Below, one piece after another: positions 33,535 to 50,292 of a stretch of DNA of 64,000 bases; positions within the stretch are counted from its first letter, which is position 1; each line of letters opens with the position of its first letter. Location: positions 3,100,001-3,164,000 of the forward strand of contig CAJFCV020000002.1 in the NCBI GenBank assembly GCA_904066235.2, written 5' to 3'. This stretch comes from Bursaphelenchus xylophilus (taxonomy: Eukaryota > Nematoda > Chromadorea > Rhabditida > Aphelenchoididae). Below the pieces are notes generated by a model. That model worked only from the letters and a program-made list of their open reading frames with translations, ran no database searches and had not been told where the DNA came from. A program made the translations under genes and the position numbers.

Positions 33535-34411
33535 AGTTAGTAGCGCAATTAGACAGACACTATTATTTGTCCAGAATCCTATTTGTTCCAATAATGTTTT
33601 TGCGGGATTTCGGCTTACATTCGATTCAACCTTTGAATCGCTCTAAACTCTTTCAAACAAAGGGATTTGCATTCAAAGTTTCAGAAACTATAAGCTATGT
33701 AGTGCAATCAGTCAATGAATTCGGAACAGTGTTTGTTTTCAGCTCAAGTCGTACGTTGTCGGACAGATCCAGTGGCGAAAAACGTACCATTAGCATCTGG
33801 GAAGTATCAAAAAAACTGCAAAATACCTCCTTCCCAAACGAAAAAAGAATCCGTTTTGAAGAGCGTGCCCTCTCCATTCAAACTGGTCGCGCTTTAGAAA
33901 TCGGGGACCGTTCGCTTGGAGAGGGAGGTTTTTTGCTACATTTTTGTTACTTCCCTGCAAAATTATACTTTTTTGCAAGTGCAAATCCCAATCTCATTGA
34001 GAAGGGAACCACTCCAAGCGCGACGCTCAAATCTTACCGAAACTTGGCACAAATTTAGAACAAACTTTTCTAAGACGTATTCAAGGCTTGCAGCTCGGTA
34101 TTTGCAGAAATGACCAATATTTTTAGGTCTAAGGTCGACAAAAAATGACACCTTTCTACTATTTTTAGCAGGCAAAGTCTCGCAGAGAAGTTTCTTTCCT
34201 CAAAAATCTATTTTAGTTTTAGGAAATGATATGTGGCCTACGGCCGTAGTGTGTGTAAAGTTTACAGAAAATCTGAGCGCCGCACTTGGCAGCCTGCCCT
34301 TGTGAGCCATCAACCTTTACTTTGTGCTTTTGCAGACCGATCGTTATAATAACATATCTTTATTACTCGTCGATGCAAAAAACACCTGGTTTTTTCATTT
34401 TTCATTAATAT
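33535..34411. other. intergenic between PAP2 paralogues 1 and 2
   Basis: Filled by a damaged CAGTGGCGGACC palindrome (about 33760-33965, with GTACCATTAGCATCTGGGAAG and CTTGGAGAGGGAGG arms) and an R1-type element at 34001-34312. No gene. Confidence 0.55.
34001..34312. mobile_element. R1-type TNA element
   Basis: Left GAAGGGAACCACTCCAAGCG and right CTTGGCAGCCTGCCCTTG are roughly inverted, with TGA on each side (33998-34000, 34313-34315). The interior shares CGACGCTCAAATC...AACTTGGCACAAATTTAGAA with 181-1343. Its CAAGGG-type end matches the tRNA-bearing elements. Confidence 0.65.
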
Positions 34412-38224
<3,813 letters not shown>

Positions 38225-39768
38225 TCTACCCTGGAATTGGAGGCGAGTTGATCGGGATTATTACAAAGAGGTCCGCGGAGAGAAAGATTTCTCTGAGTAA
38301 GCTCAGTGAGATTAGAAGGGCCGAGGGTAATAGACCGTGCTGATTCAGAAAATCCGATCGATTTTTTTATGATTTTTTCTTTTTTTCTTAAGCAGTACTG
38401 TAGATTAGTAAAGTTTCGGCTATTTTATAAATGGAAAGTGGGTTTATATAGAAAAATTACTTCTTTACAGTAAGTATTACAGTGAGTAAGTACTACAACT
38501 TTACAGTAAGTACTACTCCTTTTTGAACTGCGCGCCCTTTATCTCACAAAAAAAGTGGGGGCGCTTTTGAGTTTTTTTACTTGGAGAGGAGGTATTTTGC
38601 TGCATTTTTGATACTTCTCGGATACAAAATGGTACCTTTTTTGCCACTGGATCAGATCTCCTAATGCATACACGAAAAAATAAAAAAAAAGGAAAAATGG
38701 GTTGAATTGATGAATTCCACCCCATCGGTTACTCTAAACCGCTATTCGGCATCTACGGAGAAAGTATATATGTATAAAAGAGTAAAACGCAAAACAAGAT
38801 CCTAAAAAATTGATTGTGTCGCAGCACAATTCATTTTCTCGGCGGCGATGCGATTTTCGATGCGACAGAGTGCTCATTATTTTCCCGACAAACTGATAAT
38901 AAGGACACTCGCGCTTAAAAAATCAAAAACATCCACGTTCAAAACAATCTTTCCTCTTGACTTTTATAAATACTAAAAACACCATTGTGCCCCGCAGAAA
39001 GTCCGATGAATCACCCGAGAGTTAGCTCTGCGTTTCAAAGCCCCTCTGAAAAGGTTCTATTTCCGACCGTCACAACAGGGATTTGCATAATTCAATCAAT
39101 CAAAAAAATCGGGAATAAAGGGCAAACCACGTCTAAACTACAAACACTTCTTCAAGCTCGCGGCCACTACGGCGGAATTTGCCCTGATAACACGCAAAAA
39201 TTCTCCGGAAAATAGAAAAACACGTCTTTAAATAACCAGAAAAAGCTTGGGGTGCAAAAAAAGGTTTGAGGTCAAAGAAATAATTTTTTCTCCTCCTCGC
39301 ATCACATTATCAGGTGAAAAAAGTGCGGAGAAAGTTCTGGCTGCGGAAAAAACGATCTTCGACTTTGCCGATGCTTGCCAAAAGTTTGAGGCACGGGGAG
39401 GAGGACATACGTAAATAGGTGGGTGGAGTATTCGAAAAAATGGTAACGGGGACCAAGATAAATTAAATTTTTACATGGCGATCCCCCAGGCGATCTCCTC
39501 CTCCTGAATTTCTAAAATATTTGTTTTCGTCGGAGAAAGGGTGTAGTCGCGCACCAAATCACCAACCGTGGCTTACCGTCGCAAAGCGATGACGACACCG
39601 CCACGTTATTTTCCCGACAGACTGATAGTATCGAGGGGATCTGTGCCAAAATTTGGGAAAGCTCAAGCTTCCTTTGAGGCTTTGTGTTTAAAACTGTTTT
39701 TTTTACTGTCGACGTAAAATTCTGGTCGTTTCTGCAAAACGCGGTATAGAAATCTCGCATACGTTTTA

Positions 39769-39960
39769 CTAGTCCGCCCGGAAAGTCGCCGGACTGAAAT
39801 TGCCGACACGCGCTCTACGAAAACGAAAGTTCATTTTGCACTGTGATATTTCGACTTTTTGCACAATGCAGTGGGATTTTGGGGCTGTCGCTCACACCCT
39901 GTGCTTTTTCGCACAGTGCAGACGCCAAAAATCAGTCCGGCGACTTTCCGGGCAGACTAG
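39769..39960. mobile_element. CTAGTCCG TA element, intact copy
   Basis: CTAGTCCGCCCGGAAAGTCGCCGG is mirrored by CCGGCGACTTTCCGGGCAGACTAG, TA on both sides. The interior carries GCACTGTG, GCACAATGCA and GCACAGTGCA dyads and the GGCTGTCGCTCACACCCTG core found in eroded copies at 26.1, 41.0, 49.9 and 57.2 kb. Confidence 0.8.
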
Positions 39961-40489
39961 TAGAAAAAATAACCGAAGCTTGCGCCAGCTTTTGTTAGAA
40001 CCTCGGCGTTTTACCTTGAAGATTTTGCCTATTAATTTCACCGCAAGCTATGCGACTCCGCGTTGAGCACTTTACTCTTAAGCCATAAATGCATGCAAAA
40101 CCAAAAACTGAGCTGTGACCACCGAAATTATCGTCCTTTTAATAAACAACTTGGAAACATAAGCCTCGAGAGACAATCAGTGCACTCTTCCTCTCAAAAT
40201 GAATCAAACATCGCAAAATTTATTAGAATTCCGTTGACAAACAAGCTCAATATCAACAAGTATCATCATGCCATCGAATATTGCAAAATATTTTTTATCA
40301 AAACTTGTAAAAAGAGCAGTCAACTAAGCGCTTACTTAGAGGAAAAATGCAGATGGAACAAGAGAGGGATCGGTTATTTAGATTAAATATTTTTATCGGA
40401 ACTTCTTGCGAAAGCGGACGTGCAAAAGAGAGTTGAAAATTTGAAGCGAAAAATGGGGCGATTATTAGCATTTTCAAGAAGTGCGCGGA

Positions 40490-40725
40490 CATTTGAACTG
40501 TGCAGTTTGCTTTTCTCGCGCGCATTAAAAAATGTGGCAAAATGCCTCCCTCTCCAAGCGAAAAAAACTCTGATTTCAAAAGCGCGCGCGCTCGTTTTGT
40601 GAGGGAAAGGGCGCGCCCTTCAAAACGAAGTTTTTTCACTTGGAGAGGGAAGCATTTTGACATATTTTTGACACTTTCCGGATACAAAATGGTATGTTTT
40701 TTGCCACTGGATCAGGTCCTCCACT
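40490..40725. mobile_element. damaged CAGTGGCGGACC palindrome
   Basis: The right half is well kept (AGCGAAAAAAC...CTTGGAGAGGGAAGCATTTTG...GGATCAGGTCCTCCACTGTA). The left end is replaced by unrelated sequence. Confidence 0.65.
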
Positions 40726-42196
40726 GTAAAGTTTTGATTTTTACGTCTTTGCAAAGGTGCGCAGACTTTTTATCGCAAGCTTTCCTCACTTTTCAGTTGA
40801 CCTTTTGCAATTGAAAAATCACCGGGCACAAGGTTTTTCAACTACCTGAGATGCCCTTGCCCTTTGCCAGATAACTTCCCTTGTAATTTCGCATTGTGTG
40901 TATATAGAAAGAAAGTGCCTACGATGCCTGGAAAAGCCGTTATATTCTCGGCGGACGCGATGCGAAGACTGTAATGTCGCCACTGTTTCTATTTACCAGT
41001 CCGCTGGAAAACCGCTGGAATGATTTTGGCTCATGCACTGCGAAGACTTCAGCAAATGGCTTTTTTCGGCTGTCACTCACACCCTGACGCTTTGTGCACA
41101 GTGCAAACGTCAAAAATCACTCCAGCGACTTTATGAACGGACTATAACAGTCACACCTGCACAACGAATGGCAACGACTCAAAAAGCTTCTTCACTGTAG
41201 ACGGGTTGAGCTGTACGCAGATGAATTTTGGTGTCAAATTGACCCTTGAGACCGGAAAGATAGTTGGTTATCAAGACGTAGTCCGTTCTAGAAGATGCTT
41301 GACACAATGAAAAAGAGACAAAATGCCTTTATTCTTCATTTTCTCTCCTTTTTATACGTACCTAAGCGTTTACAAGCGTACTCTTACACAAATAGCGTTT
41401 TCTATTTTTTTGTTTGTTTCAAATTCCACAATTGCCTGATAATCACCCTTCACGGACTTTTGTTTATCACAAACTCTGCGCCGGAATCAGAAAAAATACT
41501 CGAACAGCGCAGGAAATTCCGCAATTATCATGGGCAAGCTCGCGTTTTTACAAGCTGATAAATCGCAGCAAAGAACGTTGATGGTGAGGAAAACAACTTT
41601 TTATCACTGTTTTATTGCAAAAAGGGGATCTGAAGAGGAGAGCGTTTTTCTCAAAATTGCAGTTTTACGTTGTTTTGGAATAAGAATGAGGTAAACAAAG
41701 TTATAGACTTGCAAGGAATCAAACTGTTTTGAGCCGTCTGTAATCGTCAGGAGACGTGGTCAGTGAAAATTGATCAGTGATGTGAATCGTCGGTGTCAGG
41801 ATGTCGGGAAAATAATGATCGAACCATCGAACCAACCCCCAAAAGGATATCGAGAGGATCCACTCGACCAACCGAATCACTGGATGCCCCTCTTCTTTTC
41901 CGAGGGAAGAGAAAGAGGAAATTTTTTCGGAACTTTCGGTCGATTTTTCTCGTCGGCGGTGCTTATTGTGCAGCTGGAAATTGCCTTTTTCTACCAAAGT
42001 CGACCTGCTCTATCCACCTGTAATTAGTCATTTTCCTTAACGCTGGGGGAAGTTCAGACCATTCCCTTGTAAGCATATAAATAAAATACGTTGTACCATT
42101 TGTGTCTGTATTAATGATTCATTTTTATCACAATATCTACATTAGATACACACTTTATCTAAATACTTCTTTCCTCTTAGATCTACGATCTCAAAT

Positions 42197-43729
42197 CTAC
42201 GAATAAGCCTCAGCCCATTGGAAGGACCTGTTCGAGGCCAAGCTCGTCGCTTGCTGAGGCTTCCTCAGCGAGTTGTTCAAGTTCAGTTTCTCTCCGTGCT
42301 TCCTTTCGGCCTCCAAATCCAACGCCACCAGCTCGGCTTCGACTTCGCGCGGCGCGCGATATCTGAATCCGGCGACAAATCTGCATAGAAGCAGCATCGA
42401 GAAGACGCCGACGGCGATTCCGACGCTGACGTCCGTCCAGTGATGCTTGAAGTCGAAGATTCGGGTGAAAGCGACGAAAAGGGCGGTGGAAATGATGAGG
42501 GTTTGAATTAGCGGAACGACAATTCGGGAACGGATGTGGCCTACCAGGCGGTGTTGGAGGTAGAGCTAAAATCAGCCGTTATTGGTCTGTCGGGAAAGTA
42601 ATGAGCACAATGTCGCTGCGCCTCAAAAAAGTACTGAATACAAACGCCTTTGGATTGTACAAGATTTTCAGCGATTGAGAACTCAAGGTCTACGGTCAGT
42701 ATCTACCCACAACCCGGTGTCATATTTACGATCGTTCAAGACCACCCTTTTCCCCGTTATTCCAACACTTACCACAGTAAAAACAGCCGTGCCAAACGCA
42801 AGACTCGAATGCCCACTGAAGAAGGACAACCTGGCCTCGTTAATTCGTTCACGCGAGCCACCCGTGCACGTGTAGTTTGCGATATATGCGCCGGGAATTC
42901 GGCACTCGTCCACGTCGTAGAGCGGCTGACAGACCGACAAAAAGTAGGGGCGCAGTCGGCCCACCGAATTCTTGGTGTACATTGTGATCAGCAGGATGAA
43001 CAACTCAAACGCACAATAATATCCGAAGAAGATTGCGAGACGGATCAAAAACCGAGCGCTCCTGCAACGGTGGTATTCGTAGACGCTGTAGCGCTCGTGT
43101 GGGTTGATTCCGAGAAGGATTATCTCGATGGCGAGGATCTGAAAATATGGTCTGTAGAGAAAATAGCGAGTACAGTGTCGCTGCGCCAATCCCGTAAAGC
43201 AAAAGGATATGAAGATTGAAAAAAGGGACACTTACAAAAGTCAGAGGAATGCTGACGCAATAAATGATCAGCATGCTCAGCGGCACTGTGCTCTCTTTAT
43301 AAGGGAATGAGATTCGCTGATCATGGCAGAAAAAGCCAAACTTCACCGGCCCAAAAGTCTCGCAGACAACCTTGGAGACGAAGTCTGAAAAAGGAGCGGA
43401 TTACCGGCTTCAAAATGTGGATTTTGTTCGAAGAAACCATAGGTGAAAATCGACGCTATAACGGGACCAAGGCGTTTTTTAAAATATTTTTAAAAAATTT
43501 GTTATTGCCTTGCCAAAAAAACATACTATATTTAAAAAAGGTCCGCCTTGGTCTTCCTTTATCATATTACTAATTTGGGAAAACAGAAAACAAGAAGTGG
43601 GGACTTACAGACAATGGCCAGCAACGCCACATCAAACGTGACCCTCAAAATCGGCAACCTTCTCGGCTTTCGGTCCAGATTTGGTGCCGTTGAGTCCGTG
43701 GAAGCATTGGAATCGAGGTCGTGGTTCAT
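42197..43729 (-). CDS. PAP2-family lipid phosphate phosphatase, paralogue 3
   Basis: Four exons: 43729-43609, 43384-43236, 43138-42773, 42565-42197; 334 residues. Phosphatase sites: C1 KNSVGRLRP, C2 SFFSGHSS, C3 TRIFDFKHHWTD, all canonical. The loop before C2 has CRIPGAYIANYTC with a glycosylation sequon. A long cytosolic C-terminal tail (about 55 residues, rich in Glu, Leu and Asn: EVEAELVALDLEAERK) is encoded in the last exon and is absent from the other two paralogues, whose tails come from a separate exon. Six membrane spans are expected. It is the most diverged member of the tandem trio, separated from the next by 4 kb of repeats. Confidence 0.92.
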
Positions 43730-44579
43730 CCTGAAATAAACAAGTCCGTCTTTTATCTATATAACCGAGAAGGTATAACAAGCTCAGATTTTGATAACTG
43801 ATGCATTTTGAAAGAAGAAAATTACATTTTACAAATCGGGATGTAAAAAGACGCGGAATATTCCATCAAGTCCTCAATTTTGAGTGATTTCTTCTATGGA
43901 AGGGTCAATTTTATAGTAGTAAATTTTCAGTTGAAGGTGTCAGTTTCAAGCCAAGCATTTTACGTTAAATACGTTCTATTTGTTTGGGGGATTTGAATAG
44001 CATTAGAGAGCGGAATAAACAACAAATTCTGAGAAAGGTTGTGAGACGAGATTTGTTCCGACTTCGGAATTTTAATCAGTTCGTGGAACGAAGCGCGACA
44101 CCCAAACATTTTTTTTTCAAAATTAATTTGAATTTTCCGTCAAAATTAAAAATCTTGGCATTCTGTTTCAGGCCTCGAATTTTCCTTCCATTACAGGAAT
44201 ATATGGTTTAACGAATCGTAAATGGCCACAAGAAAAATTAATTTGTTATTGGAAGACTTAGCGGGTTTTTCTAACCGGTCTGTCGGGAAAATAATGAGCG
44301 CAACGTCGCATCGAAAATCGCTGCGACTTTACCAACGGACTCTAGCAACTTGCGAAAGGACTGGTATAACTTATCCTGTAGTGATGAAGGCGCTTTTGAC
44401 GAAAAAGGCATTGCAGATTCTTAAGCATATTCTGTTTACTGCAGTAGAACAACACATCGCATTTTTGTACATAACAAAGTCAAAGTCGCTCCGTTTTTCG
44501 CGGAAAGGCACCGATATGCATGGCCTAGATTGTGGAAGCGGACTCTGCATTAATTAGTCGAGGCCGACATATATTTTAT

Positions 44580-44733
44580 CGATCTGTCGGGAAAATAACG
44601 AAATCTCCGCGGCATTGAAAACCGCATCGCCGCCGAGAAAATGAATTGTGTCGCGACAAAATTAAATTGCTTTTCACTTCAGTGACGCAATCGGCGCAAC
44701 GACATTGCTCTCATAATTTTACCGACAGACCGA
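44580..44733. mobile_element. TCAGTCTGTCGGG MITE (GAGCAC subtype)
   Basis: Left CGATCTGTCGGGAAAATAACG, right CTCATAATTTTACCGACAGACCGA, TA on the right. The interior matches GCATCGCCGCCGAGAAAATGAATTG of other copies. Confidence 0.65.
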
Positions 44734-46831
44734 TACTGCATCTGGGAAGTTGTTGGAACGATTTTTGGCACTTGCACTGCGCAGAAAAAAGCGAAGGGTG
44801 CGAGCGACACAATATTGGCACTCCAGCAACATTGTCCGCATTATTTGCCGACAGACTAATGATAGAAGCAGCTCTGGAGAAAAGTTACATGCTTAGCCTT
44901 GCCATCGCTTCTATATATATTTATATATGTCAATCCATCCCACTGCTATCATTGTGCATATCATATCACATACAGTTCATTCCTTGAAATTCTGCGGCTT
45001 ACCAGAGACGCGTTTAAACCCCCTTCCACGTGAATTAAAACTGTCGAGTTCGTTGGGACAAGCCCTCCAAATTCGTGGAAACATCTGTTTGAGGAGTCGA
45101 CAGGATTATAATAGCGGAGTTTTTTTTTTGCTTTAACAGGTCATTCTTTGAATCGGAAGCGTATGCACAACGGGATTGAAGTTTTTTTGGGTCAATAACA
45201 GAAGGATTACAAGCTACGGTATGAATACGCTTTGCGTTGCAAATTGCAATGGAACAATGGCCTTTTTAGCGACGTACAGAGAACAGCAGAGGTTGCCCTC
45301 GAGGCCCGGAAGCCGCAAAATCAAAGCTGAGCCTTTAAAGAAGCTTTGACGAAAATGATTGTCACACGTAGAAGAGATTGTCAGTCTGTCGGTAAAAGTA
45401 ATGTAGATTCGTCCTTGAAATCGCTCATTATTTTCCCGACAGACTGATAGCTATAGAAGAACCCCTGGGACGCTCAGGTCTTTGTAAAATTCACATATGA
45501 ATTCTTGAAAGTTTTAGCTGCCGCTTTTCAGGAACGGCCGAGAAATTTCCCTATTTTTGCGGCCGAGAGATTACGCGAAACGCATAAAGCGGCACGAAAG
45601 AAAAAATGCTTAAATTTGGTGTGGAAAAAGGTGATTTTCTTGGGAAAGCACTACTCTCTACGGTGGAAATAGGTGTAGAATTTGTCAGGCCTCTATTACT
45701 GGCTGACTGCATGAACTCTCAAATGCGCGTCGACTTATTGCCGGCTTGCCAACCAAAATTTCGGTTTTCTGCAAAGCGCGGACTAGTAAATAGACATGCA
45801 TATGTATCGGAAACAGACAATCTGAACTTTTGCCACTTTTCATCGCATTAGAAAGGATACCTCTAAGTAACTGAAGTATAAAAAAACACACAAAGCAAAA
45901 ATTGGATAAAAGTTGAAAGGCCGAAATCAAAAACTTTGATATCCCTTTCTTTTTTCTCCTCAAGGCCAAAAGAATTTTTTGTTTTGAAAACGAGAAGAGA
46001 GTTTTTTGATATCGGCGTTCAGATTTTTTGTCTTTCCACACATTGGCATTTGATCTTTTCGAGCTGAAGGAATGAAGGTCCAAAATACGACGCTATTCAT
46101 GAAGCACATGGACATTTTTCGTAATGCGCCGCTCACAAAAAACAGCATTTTTTACTGCGCATTTCACTCAAGAATTTCATAAACTTTGTGGAATTTCTTC
46201 CTCTGAAAATGGCGTTTTTCTGAGCCTCCGTCTGTCCTACGTCTCGTACGATTTTGTGTTGACCTGAGCTATTGTCGACTTCATAAGGCAGGACGCGCAA
46301 TCCATGTAAAACTGGCTTTTCAAAAATTAAGAAGCGGATGAACAAAACTCGATAAAGATTCAAAAGATTTGGAAAATTTATGGCTTCTGTTTCAGATCTT
46401 GATTTTCTGGAATACGGAAAACAGATAAGGTTTATTAATGACTTATAATCGAGATCATTGGAAGTGAAATTTTGGGAGGATAAGACTTATTACTCTTTTT
46501 TGAAGAGGGTGTAAATGTTCCAAAAGTATCCGCCAAATATCTTTGTGCCCTTTTGAGTTATAAAATGCGAAACCGTGGACTTTTCAAATACGCTAAAGAT
46601 TTTTTTCGTTGTCGGCGGAGGGACCATTTTTTGGCGGAAACATTTGATGTCTTCTTTTGAAAATTACATCTTATTACAAAGCCCGGCGTAGCTGAACAAA
46701 AATCCTGATAGGGGGAGGTCACCATGTCCAGAAATTTCGAATTTTCGAGGAAATTTACCCTGGCCCTTTCAACATTTTTTCTTTGGATCCCGGGTTACGC
46801 TGTAAACGCCAAGATCACTCCAGCGACTTTA

Positions 46832-46973
46832 TCAGGCTGTCGAGAAAATAATGAGGATAATATCCTCTTTATCGAAGAACAATTTGATTTTGCCGCGACG
46901 CTATTTATTCTGTTTGCAGCGAGGCAATTTTCGATGCTACAGAATGCTTATTATTATTTTCCCGACAGACTGG
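46832..46973. mobile_element. TCAGTCTGTCGGG MITE
   Basis: TCAGGCTGTCGAGAAAATAATGAG at the left and ATTATTTTCCCGACAGACTGG at the right. Lies just left of the hAT element at 47041. Confidence 0.65.
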
Positions 46974-47040
46974 TAGTTCGTTCGCAAAGAGATTTTCTGG
47001 ACAAGCTGTTATCAAGACCAAAGCCTGACATGGTTATAAG

Positions 47041-47658
47041 CAGAGATTGCCACGGCTCCGGAGCCGGCTCTTGGCTCCGGCTCTGAGCGGCTCCGGCTCC
47101 GAGCAGGGAGCCAGAGCCGGAGTCGGAAATTTTGGGTGCGGCTCCGGCTCCCGAGCCAAAAGTCGGAGCCAGGCTTCTCAGCGTTCAAAAAAGTAAAAAT
47201 TTCGTGATCTTGTTAAACCAAATTGCTCAAAAAATACTACGGAGAATGCGCACGGCAACCCAGAGAGTCTCCCGCCTCCTTTCGGCACTTCGCCCACCTA
47301 GTATCGGTTGAATTCAAACGAAATGTCAAAAATGAATTTTTCGTGGGATTTTCGGACCGAAAAATATTTTTCTCGGAATTATTTTATTTCTTTTGTGAAT
47401 TTTGACACTTCGCTTGGACGAAATTCAAAAGTGGGCGGGAGATATTCTTGTTCTATTTTGCGTTGCCGTGATGCGTTGCGTATGACTTGGCTGCAAAAAC
47501 CATGGCTGTATGACCTCTGGCACTAGCAACGTTTATTTTTAGGAAAATATTTTTTAAAAATTCTTTGCACGGGAGCCGAGATTCGGAGCCGCAAACCTTT
47601 TTAAGCTTTTCATGGGAGCCGGGAGCCGGAGCCGAAATTTTGACCGTGGCAATCTCTG
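47041..47658. mobile_element. hAT-type element with perfect 8-bp duplication and GGCTCCGG arrays
   Basis: Ends CAGAGATTGCCACGG and CCGTGGCAATCTCTG are exact inverted repeats. The octamer GTTATAAG lies directly outside both ends (47033-47040, 47659-47666). The subterminal zones are arrays of GGCTCCGGCTC / GAGCCGGAGCC. It contains a second inverted-repeat element (47251-47470). No transposase. Confidence 0.9.
47251..47470. mobile_element. CACGGCAACC MITE, copy 2, nested in a hAT element
   Basis: Ends CACGGCAACCC and CGTTGCCGTG. The interior aligns along its whole length with 31756-31976 (TCAAACGAAATGTCA, GTGGGATTTTC, CTCGGAATTATTTTATTTC). Being inside the hAT element dates it as later than that insertion or its ancestor. 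Confidence 0.8.
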
Positions 47659-48229
47659 GTTATAAGCGTTATCCATAGCCGCAGCTGTAGATTTTTTGCG
47701 CGATTCCATCCTTTTTTCGACGAGGTGAAGCATTCTGCAGCGACGATTGATCACTATTTTCCCGTCGGACTGATAATTGTCTCCCAGGAAGGCGGCGATT
47801 GGTCTCCAACCTCTTTTCGGCCTTGAAATTGCCCCCCAGCCTCGCACAAACTGTGCCTTTAACTGTTTTGACACCGCTTAATTTGCGACGCTATCACTTG
47901 GGATCTGGTGCGAAATCTCGACGCTTTATCAGATTTAGCGCCGCACAACCTTATTTTCCGCTTCTCAGGGAGCCAGTTTCTTGATCTCTGGAGCCCGTGC
48001 GATTTGCGTACAGGGAGAGGGATAACAAAACCGATCAAATCGTCGGTCAGGTTTTGGCGGATAGCCGAAGAAATACAGCGGAATCTTTGCTCCCCTTACA
48101 AAGATAACTTGTTAGCGTTATTGTGATCCCATTTTGGAGGTCTCAAGAGATGCTTTTTTTTGTGAAAAGAGCAAGAAGAAAGCTTAGAACGAAGCCCTTT
48201 TATAACGAGCCATTTTTTGGTGCCTTGTA

Positions 48230-48681
48230 CAGAGGCTTCTTTGTTTTTTTTTCATTTTTACAAGTGCGACGCTCAGATTTTAGTGCAACAGATTTATTCT
48301 TTCAAGCCACATTCCAAGCTCGTGCTGTGCAGAAACAATCGAGATCTGTAGATCGAAGGTTGAAATATCGTTACGTTTACGAATTTTAGGCATGAAAAGT
48401 TTACGCCTATTCCTACAAGGGTAATGTTTACGCAAAAAAAAACACTTTGTTCCGCACGGGGCCGGCAAGAGCGCGGCCAAAAAGTGTTGCTCTAACCGCT
48501 ATCCGCGTTTCGCGTAATCTTTTGGCTGTAAAAAATTGTCGAATATTTCGGTTGTGTCTGCAAAGCGCAAGCTTTAATTTTTTTAATTTTCAGACATTAG
48601 TATATGGCCTATGCCCAAAGCGTGTGCAAAATTTTAAGAAAATCTGTTACTCGCAAATGCGGCGTATACATACTTCCCTCG
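48230..48681. mobile_element. R1-type TNA element
   Basis: Shares with 181-1343 the CAAGTGCGACGCTCAGATTTT start, AGCTCGTGCTGTGCAGAAACAA, CCGCGTTTCGCGTAATC and TGTGCAAAATTTTAAGAAAATCTG, in the same order. Right end CTTCCCTCG next to TGA. Confidence 0.6.
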
Positions 48682-49984
48682 TGAGATCTAATTTTCCGTT
48701 TTCCAAAGACTGTTGTGTTGTGCCTCTATTTTTACTCCAACGACCTTCAAAAGTTGTAAATTTACCCTGTTTACTATGGTTTCTTATATTGACAAAATTG
48801 AATTAACGAACTTGAGAAGGCGTCACCAGTTCAGTCTCTGTCTTGTTTCTTTGTGATTTCCTGTAATGACATGTAATCACCGGGAATGCATGTGCAGTTA
48901 AAGTGCCTTTAACCGGAAAGTAAATTAACCTTTGCGATATTAAAGTTCAACATCGTTAACGGTAAGATACGCCAAGTACAACGCCCAGATTTTAATGAAA
49001 CTTGACACCTGATTTTTTGCAAGATCTTTGATAAATATCAAGATTTTAACCAATCTAAAATTGGTAAAAAGGGCCGCCTTTTTGCCAACGTACTTGTTGA
49101 AAACTTCACCGTTAGTTCTCTCGGTGACGCCAGCCAGTAAAAAATGTATTTTTTCTGTACGAAGCTGGCAAAAACGTGACCATGATACGTTTTTTTGACA
49201 TTTTTGGGCTTTTGACAACCCAAAAAATCACGAGCGTTTCTGCAAAGTGCTAGCTGAGAGGCTCGCATATATCTTAAAAAAATTTGTGCCAAGTTTCATG
49301 AAAATCCGAACGCAGCACTCTACTTCAACAGTTTTTGCAAAAATTTACATAAAATGATGAGAATTGACAGCCAAAACTGTTCCACAATTACCATAACTTT
49401 TTCCCACTTTGCTTGCAAAGAGCGTTTCCTTCGACGGTAGAGCAAAAACTGTCATTATCTGCACTTCCAATCAAGCTTGTGACTCTCCGCTTGTGGTATT
49501 CGTCAACGAATTGCTCGGCCCGAACGAGCGGGGTGATGCCTTAAGGTACCGGCAATAAATCTACCATAGCCCTGCGCTTTGATGTGCACCCATTCGGTGT
49601 CATTTATCACCGAATGTCGCGTTGAGAGTTGTAATCTGATAACCGGGGGAATGCGGAATTCCACAACCACTTGACCGCCTCGGCAGGATAAAAGTGCAGG
49701 GAAATTTCAACGTTCTTTGAAAGACTAGGTGGAGATCAAGGTTCGCTCTTGAAGCTGAAGGAAAACAGAGATATCGCTGACGAAGGATTTGATCATAGAA
49801 CCCAGGCAGACCCGCTGCAGTGCTTTTTAGGACATGCAGTATGCGAAAAACAAAAAAGTTTACTTTTCACTGTGCATTTTTTTGCTTTTTGCTTTTGCTA
49901 TATGTTTCTGTGATGTTGTTCGCACTCTTACGTTTTCTGGACAGTGCAAAAAATCAATCCAGCGACTTTACGAACGGAGTAGTA

Positions 49985-50292
49985 TCAGTATGTCGGGAAA
50001 ATACAGGGTGTTTCAAGAAGTGTGACCTTAACTTTTTGCGAATATCTTTGAGCTCTTAGGAGTTATCGCGAAAAATCTTCTTGTTTCTAAAAATTTAGGT
50101 TGGGCGATGTTTTATCAAGCAAACAAATTTTTTTCGTCGACGGAGAGGCCAAGTCTTGGCGGAGACATTTGCAGAACGTCGCAGCATGGCTCGCTGAAGT
50201 GAAAAGTTTTTTCCCACGACACAATTTATTTTCTAGGCAGCTATGCGATTTTCGCTTCTACGGAGTGCTCATTATTTTCCCAACAGACTGAT
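49985..50292. mobile_element. TCAGTCTGTCGGG MITE split by a CAGGGTGTTTC element
   Basis: The outer left end TCAGTATGTCGGGAAAA runs only 17 bases before TA-CAGGGTGTTTCAAGAAGTG (50004 on), a typical mariner-like terminus. The outer right end CTCATTATTTTCCCAACAGACTGA closes at 50292. The inner element has no visible matching right end, so it is truncated. Confidence 0.6.

Larger units (their letters stand above)
38225..42196. other. 4-kb intergenic between PAP2 paralogues 2 and 3
   Basis: Repeat-rich, no gene supported. It contains a half palindrome (38520-38662), MITE pieces (38815-38898, 39540-39628), a CTAGTCCG TA element (39769-39960), a damaged palindrome (40490-40725) and another GCACAGTGC-bearing stretch (40995-41145). 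Solo CAAGGG-type ends occur near 40880 and 42065. Confidence 0.55.

Noticed and set aside
46133..46363. 76-codon minus frame (MNLYRVLFIRFLIF...)
   Set aside because: Short, isolated in transposon-rich DNA, and without supporting exons.
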